From Gonium pectorale (lineage: Eukaryota; Chlorophyta; Chlorophyceae; Chlamydomonadales; Volvocaceae): DNA of 31,186 nucleotides. Numbering within the stretch: the first letter of the stretch is position 1; each line of letters opens with the position of its first letter. Shown piece by piece: positions 8,411 through 18,600 of this stretch. The notes under the pieces are model-generated. The model searched no databases and had not been told where the DNA came from. It saw nothing but the letters and a program-made list of their open reading frames with translations. Position numbers and translations under genes: made by a program. The stretch spans positions 145,398 to 176,583 of the forward strand of contig LSYV01000021.1 in NCBI GenBank assembly GCA_001584585.1, given 5' to 3'.

Positions 8411-11400
8411 ATGATGAAGCATCTCTTTGATTGTTTCTTTGGTGGTAATAAGCCCTTTCATGAACGGGGCGGGGCGCCAAGGCAGCGGCAGCATGACTCC
8501 TTCAAGGCTGTGGAGGGAGAGCGGCTGCCTACAACGCAAGATGCATTGAACGTGACAGCACAGAAATGGTCGAGCGGACGCCTGCCCGCGCAAGACGAGC
8601 CCACGAGCCCGCACCTTGCAAGCCTGCTCAGCGGGCTCAGCTTCAGCACCAGCTTGTGTGGTGTGGGCGCGTATGGCTTGGTTCTCAAAGGTAAGCATTT
8701 GGAGGCTTGGGGGCTTGGGGCTCATGGCTTACTCATCGGCTTCGCCCTCAACTCCGAACAGGAAAGCTTGACGGAACCGACGTCGCAGTCAAGATAATGG
8801 TATCGGAGAAGGCAGCTGACAGGGCCGTCCTCCGCGAAGTGACGGTCGGCCCGTCGCTAACCCACCCACACGTCTGTAAGGTGTGTAGGGCCATCACCCT
8901 TCGCACGCATGCTGGCCCACGAAGGGCCGGTGAAGGGCCTAAGGACACCTCTCAGGGACCATACACGCGACATACGCGCGGCCTAATAACCATACACGCG
9001 ACACGCACTGACAAGGCACGCACTACCGCTGCAATGCGACTCGCGGAGCCTTCCCTGCAACCGCGTGTCCATGTCGGGCCCGTGCTTACCTCCACCCCTC
9101 CCTCACTTTTCTGCATTTCGACGCGGACTCTAAACATCACAGACGTACGATACACGCAGCCTGGTGCTGACGGAGGCCCTCGTTGACTTCCTGGAGGACG
9201 CCCGCCACGTTCGGTTGCAGCGGATGCACGAGCGGCAGCAGCCCGCCCTGCAACTGCTGGCGATCCGGCAGCCAGAGCCACAGCTCCCGAGGCCCGGGAT
9301 GGGAGGGGCCAAGCCAAGGGCTGTCGCGGAGGCTGCCCAGCCCCGGCATCGCCGGATGCTGACATTTGAGCCTCTCAGTGGCGGCAGCTCCTCGGGTGAG
9401 CTGTGAGGCGCGCTGCGTCCATGGGGGTTGGCGGCCGTATTAAGGCTTGGTTGGCACGTGGTGGTGGGGGCTGGGGGGAAGGGGTCGAGCGCGGGCCCGG
9501 GGGATGCTGCTGCAAGGCGGTTTGACCCGCAGCGGCATTCGAGATGCGGGCCGTGTAGTGTCCCGGGGAACAGAATCCGAATCCCACACCGGTCAGGGAG
9601 GTACCAGGTCGTGGCCCCCAACCCCCTCCTGAACCCTCCCCTCCCTTCACTACCTCTCCACTTTTGCACATCGCCTGCCCTCCAGACGAGGGCGCTCCCT
9701 GTCGTGGCCCCGGCACCGCCCGCACCCACGCGCCGCTCGCACTGCACGACCCCGCGCTGAGGCCGCTGGAGAGCGGAGCCCCGCTGGCAGCCCTGCACGA
9801 GGCCCTGGCGCGGCAGGGCGCGGCGGTGGGGCAGTCGGTGACGCTGGTGGTGATGGTGAGTACGTCCGCCGGCAGCAGCCGCTTACGTAGATGCCCACAG
9901 GCGTAGACTGGCGCCAACAAAGAGAGGCGCCGTTGGCCTGCGCGCGTGCGACCGCACCGGGTGGGGCCCTCCCTGGCCGACGCGCAGTACCGTACCCGTG
10001 TCCCGTGCAGGAGCTGTGCTGCAAGGGCACCCTGGGGCGCGCCATCCACCGGGGCGTCTTCCTACCCTGCGAGCGCTGGGGGCTGCGCGTGGCGCGCCGC
10101 GCGCTGGTGCGCACGCTGGTGGAGCTCTCCCGCGCCATGCTGCACCTCCACAAGGCCGGCGTGGTGCACGGAGACCTAAAGGTGAGCGCAGGCCGCGCGC
10201 CCCCTCCTGTCGAGCTAAGTCGCTGACCTGCAGTCCTCCTGCTGTCTACGCCCCTTCCCACAACCCCGGGCCCTCCCGCCTCCCCGTCCTCCTGCAGCCC
10301 GCCAACGTTGGCCTCAAGGGCTTCCGCGGCGACCGGCGCGGCTTCACCGTCAAGGTGCGCTGCGGGGTGCTGCGGGCGGGCAGCGGTGGGGGGAGCCGGG
10401 TGCCGAGCCGGCGGGCCCTTGTGGGCGATGCTCGCGCTCTGACGAAGAGACTGTACGGTACCAAAAGCATCAACGGAAGGCGTACACATCGATGTTGGCC
10501 CGAAGCCCCGTCCGACACACCACACCGCATGGCAAGCCACCGCGAGCCTGGCCCCAACAAAGCAACCCGACACGCTCCCCTGTATCTCAGCCGGTGTTAC
10601 AATGTTTCTGTGTATGTGTTCCCATGTGCAACGGCGATGCCGGATATGCCCACTGCATGAACTCAGCGCGGGCGTGCGACTCGCTTGATTACCCTTCAAG
10701 CTCCAGTCTGCCTCTCCAGCCGCTGCTCATGTATTTCCCCTCTTCCGACTGCGCGTCCCAACCCGAGCTCCCACAAGTTACCGCACCTCACCCGCTCCCG
10801 TCCCCTTCATTGCCCCCTCACCCCCGCTTCCCCAGCTCCTGGACTTCGGCCTGTCGCACCAGCTGCCGCCTGGCGGCGAGTCGCTCCACACTGCCACTAT
10901 GGGAACCCCCGCCTACATGGCCCCGGAGGCGCTCATGGGACACGTCAGCGCGGCGTCGGACGGTAAGCCGAATCTGTCAAGTGCTCGTCGCTACGTACCC
11001 ATTAGCCCCCAAGCCCTCTTGGGGGAGTGTCGCGCGGCATTGGGCCGAAATGCCAAAATTGAACGCCGGCTGCGGAGCCCTACATTGCACAGCCAGCCAG
11101 CGGCGTGTCCTGAAGCCTAAAAGCCTGGAATACACCGGTGATTTCCCTCCCGCCACGCAACTCATGGCGAGGCCTGATTGGCGCCCGTGCTCATGGCCTG
11201 CCCTGCCCCTTACCCTTCCCCACGCAACCGCTCCCTTGGCGCCCGGCCCCGCGCAGTGTGGAGCTTCGGCGTCATGCTGTGTGAGGCGCTCACCCGCACG
11301 CGGCCCTACGGGGGGTGCGTCGAGCCAGGTGAGGCGCGGCGCTGCGTGGTACCCGCGTCAGAGGTGCTGCCCCAGCTGGGCAGCGCTGCGGCACCCGCCA

Positions 11401-12985
11401 CACTCGGAAAGCAAGATGCAGTCGACGTGGGCCGGGGGCTGCTCTCGGGGCCGGCTGGACCGGCGCGTGCGGCTGTGCTGTGCTGAAGTGCGCCGCGCAG
11501 GGATACGGTGCTAGAGAACTCGACACCGTGACCCGGCAAGGCGCGTATGTCCTGCGGGCCACCCTAACCGAAGTGTTTCTGCAGTCCAGTGCCTGACATT
11601 TGGCCGCTTCGCGTTCAAGGCGTCTGACAAATCACCCGGCCTGCTCAATACGACCGTGCTGGCCACCCCTCGCGCACTTTCCCGCCCTCCCCGCAGCCCC
11701 CCTGGTCATGGGCATACTGGATGGCTCGCTGCAGCTGACCTGGCCCCAGCTGCCTGACGAGGACCCCGCCGCTGCAGCCACAGCCGACCCCGCCGTCGCC
11801 ACCGCCGCCGAGGGCGGCTATGGGGGCGTCGGCGTCGGCGCCACCGCCACTGCTGCCGCCGGGGTGGCGGCCTTCCTTGCGCGGCGTGCTGGACACGTCC
11901 TCGGCGAGGCCTTCGGCGGCGGCGTTGGCGTCAGCAAGGTGCTCAACGGCCCGCCAGGCTTTGAATGCGCCGCCGGCGGTCACGCGCCCGCCACCGCCCA
12001 GCGCGGCGTGTCGGCGTTCCTGGACAGCTGCGACACCGTGGACGATATGGCGCTCGGTACACTCGGCACCACCACCACCGCTACGATGAGCACCATGCCG
12101 ACCGCCCTCGAGCTGGAGGACGGCGCAACCGCAACCGCAACCGTGACCTCAACTGCCGTACCCGCAACTGCCGGCTCAATGACCTATACCCCGAGGGCTG
12201 ATAGCCTCGTCGTCATGCGCCTCGCGCCGGGAGACTCCGCCGCCGCCGCCGGTGTGCGGGCCAAGCTCCGCCAGCAGGAGGCGGAGGACGACGGGGACGT
12301 CCTGCTGCCGCTCCTGGTGCGCCTGGGCCGCCGCTGCACCGCGCCCGACCCCGCGGACCGGCCGTGCTTTGCCGAGATCCTGGGGCAGCTGGTCGACATG
12401 GAGGTCGTCCTTAAGACGACGGGAAAGCACGGGAGCGGCAGTGCGGAGGTGCAGCAGGCCGCCACGCGCCCGCAGGAGCGGTTCGTCGGCTCGGCGGCTG
12501 CGACAGGGCTGGTGGCAGCACTGGCGGCAGCGGCTACCGCCAGGGTGCCTGCGGCAGGGGCAGCGGCAGGGGCAGCGGCAGGGGCAGCGGCAGGGGCAGC
12601 GGCGCCGATGATGACGGTGGACGCAGCCGCGCCGGCGTCGGCACTGGCGGTAGAGACGGGGGTGGGAGCTGTGGTGGCGGCAGCGCCGCCGACAGCGCCG
12701 CCAGGCGCTGCCGCTGAGGCCATGAACCGGAAGGTGGAGGAGTTCCTTGCGAAAGTGCAGGAGCGGATGGCCACGGTTGCCATGGCGACGGCGAAGAATC
12801 AGACCTCGGGGACCGGGCTGAACCCGCCGCTGCCAGCAATGCGCGTAACCACGCCGGCGGCCGCAGCGGCGCTGACGGCGGCAGCGGCGGCAGCGCCCGC
12901 CGGCGCCGAAGCCCAAGCCTGCATTCTAGCTGGCCCCGACCCTGCCACGACGGACGTTACAGAGCTGTGCTGCCCCGGGTCTTAG
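8411..12985 (+). CDS. Ser/Thr protein kinase, TKL-like, nine exons
   Basis: Exons: 8411-8690, 8762-8880, 9143-9395, 9686-9855, 10011-10181, 10298-10354, 10836-10962, 11257-11328, 11697-12985, giving 845 residues. All introns are GT-AG and phases agree. Motifs: glycine loop GVGAYG (84-89), VAVK Lys104, helix-C Glu119, hinge after VTLVVM274, catalytic loop HGDLKPAN (327-334), DFG 353-355, APE 379-381, DVWSFG (392-397), and the subdomain XI arginine in DPADRP near 638. The arginine before the catalytic aspartate is glycine, so this is a non-RD kinase, as in many algal TKL members. Two insertions interrupt the fold: about 110 residues before the hinge, and about 180 Ala/Thr-rich residues (about 439-618) before subdomain XI. 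The C-terminal 190 residues are Ala-rich and hold an (AAGA)n run. The start is the first of two adjacent ATGs in the frame; an upstream exon cannot be excluded. All catalytic residues are present, so activity is expected. The substrate is unknown, and no membrane segment or signal peptide is visible. Confidence 0.85.
12551..12603 (+). repeat. 12-bp minisatellite inside the kinase C-terminus
   Basis: About four and a half copies of GGCAGGGGCAGC in frame encode repeated Ala-Ala-Gly-Ala. The unit is a multiple of three, so copy-number change would alter linker length without a frameshift. Confidence 0.85.
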
Positions 12986-13220
12986 GAGCATTAGGCTGTT
13001 GGAGGCGTCAGTGGCGGCAAAGAAGATCGTGACCGGTGGCCATATCGGTCACTCGCTTTCGGGGCCAGTTGGAATGTGCGGCGGCCTGGCCACAAACCTG
13101 CATGCCTAACACTGCTACAGCAGCACTCTTCGTGATACCGTACAAAGGATTGGTGGCGTGTGCTTGGTCCACTTGAGGGGAGGTTGGTGGCGTATCCCCT
13201 CCCCCCCAAATGCCGAATCA

Positions 13221-13246
13221 CTCCCTAGGTAAGATCTACCAGGGAG
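13221..13246. repeat. Hairpin in the kinase 3' region
   Basis: CTCCCT-A-GGTA pairs with TACC-AGGGAG around a short AGATC loop, with one bulged A. It lies just upstream of the motif at 13,254 and may be part of the same small repeat. Confidence 0.55.
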
Positions 13247-13253
13247 CGTGGGT

Positions 13254-13283
13254 TGGGGTTTCTGTGGAGTTTGGAGCTCGAAG
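13254..13283 (+). repeat. Short dispersed motif, copy 2
   Basis: Partner of 7,834-7,862: GGGGTTTCTGTGGAGTTTGG then GAGCTCG. It lies downstream of the kinase stop, within the presumed 3' UTR. Confidence 0.45.
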
Positions 13284-14844
13284 CTTGACGGATGGATGCG
13301 ATCAGGGCTGCCCTCATTCTTATCTGCTCGCGCTGCTATTACTGCTGCATGCGCGCCTTGCGTCCGTTTGCCGCCTTCGGAGGCGCCGGCGGCGGCTTCG
13401 GGCATTGGGCCGCGCTCGTCCTGCTATTGATGTGGGGGAATGTCATACCGGACATGCGGTTGCCGAGGGCGCCTGGTGATGTGTGGTGCTCGGGCCGGGC
13501 GGGTGGGTGTGTGGGTATTTATGCTGTCGTTCGTTTCTACGAAAGGGGTGGGGATGGACTTCGCACTCGTCACGTGTCACACGGGTTTCTGACACGGGGA
13601 ATTTGCTCCTGGACACACTGGCTGTCCTGCGCATTGCGTACTGGTGCTGATACTAATCATACATGGCCTTAATGCCCTTGACTTGATTGATGCCGCGCTG
13701 TTGACACTGGTTTCGGTGTCCGACAGTGCTCGCTGTTCGTGCTACGCCTGGGCTGCAAGGGCCCGTGGTGGTTTGCCGGGAGTAGGTGTGGGGCTTGTTG
13801 GCTCCCGGGGGCAGATCCGGGCTTTCGCCCCGCTCCAGTATTGTCACGATCACCACAATGGCCAGGAGCGAGGGATGGTGAGGAGGCTCCAATTCTGTTT
13901 CGATCAAGGTTGCCAGGAGTGGTGCGGCGGTGGGCATACCACATACGGGTTGGGTTGTATAACGAGCAGGGGTGCAGTGGACAGCTGATGGCGCCGAAGA
14001 GGGGGCCACTGGCCATAGCGGCCTTATGGCTGCGGCTGGGATGCGAGCGAGCCAGGCGCGGGCACGGGGGCTGCGGCACTTGCCCGTAATTGTCGATGTT
14101 GCCAAACTGAAACATTGCAACTGCGGTGCTGTGTTGGGTTGCGGAAGCGTGAAGCGGGGACAGTGGGAGGATGAAACAATGGGGTGTACGACGATGCGAT
14201 GCATGCTGCTCTGAGCCAGTACTAGGTCTCTGGGATGGGGGCATTGAGGATCCCTCAAGGCATGTAGGGACTATGATGGACGTCTGGGCATGGGGGAGTA
14301 TGTGTGGAAATTCTGTCTTAGGGCTACGTTTTGCCTTGGGCTGCTTCCTCGGTCGCAAGGTGCGGTGTTCCCCTTGGTGTCCCTTTTGCTGCTGTCCTAA
14401 CATGCTGTCGGGCCCGCGTCCGTGACCGCCGCCCCACGGGTCGCTTTGCCGTGTGTCCGTGGGGCGTGTGCTGCTGCTCGCTGTTCGACTAGGGGCGCAC
14501 GCTTTAGCTGCGAGTTCGGGGGGAGGGGGCAGATGTGGGTGATCGGTGTGTATCAATGCGACGACCGTGGCGCACGTGGGTGTGACACGGCGGCCTACGA
14601 TGTGGGCAACAACATACATTGCCGGTTGGGCCCGCCTCCGTGGCGTGATTCGCACACTGCGGCTGCGTCTGGTGACGTGTCATCAACTTTCAAGTACGAT
14701 CCGCGCCACCGCACGGTTGCCTTGTGCTTGCTCACTGGCTGCTCGTTGCCCGGGACCTGCTTGCGCGCCTGCCAAGCAAGTTACTTCTGCACCACGCACT
14801 ACGCATGTATTCTTACGGTGGCGAAATCCAGATGACTGCTGATT

Positions 14845-14849
14845 TGTAA
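14845..14849 (+). terminator. TGTAA polyadenylation signal, kinase gene
   Basis: TGTAA is the usual polyadenylation signal of Chlamydomonas and relatives. This is the first one I find downstream of the kinase stop, and it sits just before the strand-composition switch. Cleavage would fall 10-20 bases later. Confidence 0.45.
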
Positions 14850-14870
14850 CAATGGGAAGTCCTGCAGCGC

Positions 14871-15601
14871 ACGGCACAGGAGGCCCGCTATCCGCACGCG
14901 CCTTTATCCAGGCAGCCGCCTACTGAGGCCCGCATGCCAATGTTGCAGCTGCTGTGCGGGGGAAGCCGGCCGCCCAAAACACAACCATCAGGCGCACCAG
15001 GCGCAGCTGGCCAACAGAGTGCAGCGCCTTGCCCCCTCGCGTGTGGCTCGCACACGCCAGGACACCGCGTCTACGCGGAACAAGGCAAGACGCGCACGTC
15101 AGGCAGCCCAGGCGCACCTGCCGAGCGCCCGCCGCGCCAGACATCCCGACATCCCGGCCTCTCGTCCGGCCCGGCCGCTGCCCGCCGTCGACCTTCAGCA
15201 GATCACCCCAGGCCACCACCCCACGGCACGCTACGGTGCATGCTGCGCCAGGCATCCACCTCTTCGCCAAACGCCCACAGGCCTTGGCTGCGCCAGCGCG
15301 CATCCGCCTGCAGCCCCCAGCTCCCCACCCGAATGAAGCTGCTCACAAGGAGGTCAGCCGACGACTGTTACTTCCCACCCACTACCGGCGTGACAGATTG
15401 TCTGCAAGCACGATGTCGTACAGGCCGAGCAACGCGTGGCACTGCGATCGCGCAACCACAACCGCCTGTCCCAAGGCCTCGTGCCCACGCCCGCGAACGG
15501 TAAGGCGCCCCGCTGGAACGTCCATACGACGCACATCCCTTCAAAAGAAGGGCGTTGACCTTGCCGTTGGCGGTTGTCCTTGGCGTGTTCCCTGTGCGTC
15601 C
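14871..15601 (-). other. Probable 3' UTR of HISG
   Basis: Downstream of the HISG stop the minus strand is G/T-rich (the plus strand is C/A-rich) and has no conserved frame. I find no minus-strand TGTAA in this stretch, so the cleavage site is undefined. A plus-strand frame of 290 codons here (14,954-15,826) is Pro/Arg-rich and overlaps the HISG last exon antisense, so I treat it as spurious. Confidence 0.4.
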
Positions 15602-18600
15602 TCAGTTGGCCTTGCCGTTGCCGTTGGCGGCTCCATTGCGGGCCCCGCTGAAGTTGAAGTCCGCGGGGTTGAGCCCCAGCGTGTGCAGCAGCTTGGTCCA
15701 GCGTTCGGGCTCCTCGTCGAAAATGTAGGTCATGGGCTGCACCAGCACGCCGCTGCCGCCCAGCTGCGCCGGCGCGCGGAGGGGGGGACGAAAGAACGAG
15801 GGCGAGCGGAGGAGAGGGTGGGCTGACATCCTTCCAAGACATCCTCCAAGGCAAGCTCGCTAGCAAGGCGCGGCGTGCATGCCTCCTCAGACCGCCCCAA
15901 AGGACGTTGCCTGCAGCCCGCCCCGGAGCCCGCCCACAGTTGGGGACCTTGCCCGCCTCCCCAACCCGGTAATGGGTAACGGGTAACGGCGTCCTGGCGC
16001 CTATCAAGGCGGCGGGAGGAAACCGCCACCGAGGAGCGAGCCCCCCTGCCCGCCTCTCACCTTCTGCAGCGCCTTGACGGCGGCGTACAGCTGCTTCTTG
16101 CGCACGCAGATGGTGGCGGCATACAGGTGGTGCTGCGCCGTCGCGCCGTCGGGGCCGCGGTTGTACACGTTGGCAATGGTGGGGCCCTGGGGAGCGGACG
16201 GAGGGGCGCCACAGTGCGGGGAGGGAGGGGGCGAGTGGGGAAAAGGGGTACAGCCCTTATCGGGTACTGCATTATGATCACAACGCAACGCGCAACAAGG
16301 TGACCACGCCACAGCAGCAGCGCTCGGTCCCACGCCAGCAATTTCCACTTTGCCCTCGGGCCTTAAGGTGGGTCCTCGAGTGCCGCAGCATCCACGCACT
16401 ATCTTATCCCCTGTCCCCTAACCACGCCCGCCTCCGCCTCTGACTGCCACCACAGCTCGGCGCCTGCCCCCCTCCCCAGCCCGCCCCACCCTCCTCCGCC
16501 CTCGCCTTCGCCCGCCCTGCCCTCCTCCGCCCCCGAACGGTCGCACACCTGCAGGCCCTGTAGCCCGGGCGCCTGCAGCAGGCGCTCCGCCACCTCCTCG
16601 GGCGACTCGCCGCGCATGTTTGCGATGACGCTGTAGAACTGCTCCGCCTTGAGGTGGCCGTCGAAGCGCTCAATCAGCTCGTGCACGATCTGGGTAGGGG
16701 CCGATGCAGGCCCGGGCCGGGTGGAGCGGGTAACGGGGTGGCGACGGCTGGGCGGGATGCTGGGTTGCAGACAAATCGCAAGGCATGGGGCGCACGGCGC
16801 CTGCTGCCGCTACGGGCTCAGCTCCCATTCACTACAGAACCAGGGCCCACCCCAACCACAGGGAATGAGCTTTCTACGTGAGCCAGTTCCCCGTCCATTC
16901 ATCTCCTGCTCTGGCCCCCCTGTTTGCCGGGGATCCAGACCCGCATGCCCTCGCAGCGCACCTCAAGCAGCCCGGGGCGCTCCAGCAGCGAGCGCCTGTT
17001 GGCAACCAGGATGCCCTGGCTCTCCAGGATGTTGCCGCCATCGATCTCGCGCAGGTTGTTCTCGCGGAGCGTCACGCCGGTGCTCACCTGCATGCGTGGA
17101 CCCGGGTGCAGCACACAGGGGTATGGGGGGTTGAGGCGGCGGCCTTTCGGCTTGGCTTCGCGGGCGATGGCAACGAGGGTTGGTAGGGGGGAAGGGGGCC
17201 AGAGGGACCGAGGGGTTACAGGCCTGGGAGAAAGGGGCGGGGGGAGCTCTGGTAGCCGCCTGAAGTCCGAGCCACGTGCGTAACTGCGGGTGGAGTTCCG
17301 CGTTGGGCCAAAAGAGTGCTTGGAAGGCTGGTAGAAGACGAATCGCCTGCTGGGTAAGTGCTAACAGCCACTGAGCCCAAACCACACATCACCAACCCTA
17401 CCCCTTCTCATTCCAAAGCACCCATCCTTGGGGCCAGGGTCGGATGGGGTGTGATGGGGTTGGGAAGGTCCCAGCTCGCCCATCTCACGCCCCACTAGGG
17501 ATTACACCATGGGGCCACACACCTGAACCCATTATGGGACCAACTCTGGACCGCCACGTCGGCACGCATGTCCAGAGCGCTGTCGACGGGACCATGCGGT
17601 CATTGACTCCAATAAATGATCCCGAACTCGCTAAAGGACCACACACGCTGCAACCCCGGCTTGCAGAGCGCAATCAGGCCGTTATGCGCCCCCTCTGGCG
17701 CTGCCGGAGCGCCCTGCCATTCAGCCACTGAAGTAAAAATGCATGCGGGGACCTCATCACACTCGCAAAACTCTTTAGGGGGAGGGAGGACGCCGCCGTA
17801 CGAGTCCGATTTTGGAGCCCCGCTCGTGCCGCCGGCGGGTCATAGCCGAGGCCGTTCACCACCATGTCTACGTAACCATGGGTCTGAGTGAGGGCACGAG
17901 CACAATTAGGGCCTTGGGGTGAACGCTGCAAACTTTGCCGCCCTAGTTCTCACGCTGATATTCCTACACCATGGGAGCGTACTTGTCTTCCCCCATCACC
18001 GATAAGGAAGTGTTTGAAGGCGATGGCCACGGCCTGCGCTTTGGAGGGGGCGCTATGCAGGGCTGGCGCCGCACCATGGAGGATGCCCACCTCGCCGAGG
18101 TCAATATCGCCAACGACCCCAACCTGGCCGTCTTTGGCGTTTTCGACGGCCACGGTGGCGCAGAAGTAGCAAAGTTTTGCCAGAAGTATATGACAGCGGA
18201 GCTGCAGCGGCTCGAGGAGTTCGGCAAGGGCAGCGTGGAGGACAGCCTGGTGAAGGTCTTCCACAGAATGGTGCGCAGCTATTTCTCCCCCATAGCAGAT
18301 CAGGCGTGCAGGGCTCGGCGCAGCTCCCCTTCTCCGAAAGCCTCTTTGCCTTCAAGCCCGCCCCCGCCCCCCGGCTTTGCAGGATGAGATGCTTCGCGAC
18401 CAACGCTATGCCGAGGAGCTGGAGAAGCTCAAGTCGAAGGAGTCGAACGAGGACGACGGGGATGGCGAGGGGGGTGGCGTCTCGACCACCGACGCGCTGG
18501 ACCTGCTGCGCCGGGTCTTCCAGCTTAAGCGCTTTGTGGGCGGAAACAGCAACAACATGGGCGAGGGCAACGGCGGGCCCAGCGAGGAGAGCAGCGAAAG

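Larger units (their letters stand above)
12986..14870 (+). other. Probable long 3' UTR of the kinase gene
   Basis: From the stop codon to about 14,870 the plus strand is rich in G and T, has no domain-bearing frame, and reaches the first TGTAA signal at 14,845. Long G/T-rich 3' UTRs are usual in volvocine algae. The stretch contains the hairpin at 13,221 and the dispersed motif at 13,254. After about 14,870 the strand composition reverses. Confidence 0.5.

Noticed and set aside
9650..10699. 349-codon minus-strand frame over kinase exons 4-6
   Set aside because: Antisense shadow of conserved kinase exons; no recognisable domain.
12176..12916. 246-codon antisense frame within the kinase last exon
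   Set aside because: Arg/Cys/His-rich shadow of a GC-rich Ala-coding exon.
13669..14655. 328-codon minus-strand frame downstream of the kinase
   Set aside because: Low-complexity His/Pro/Ser composition with no domain; lies in the G/T-rich presumed 3' UTR and is explained by the rarity of A/T-rich stops.
14954..15826. 290-codon plus-strand frame
   Set aside because: Pro/Arg/Ala-rich, and antisense to the well-supported HISG last exon and its 3' region.
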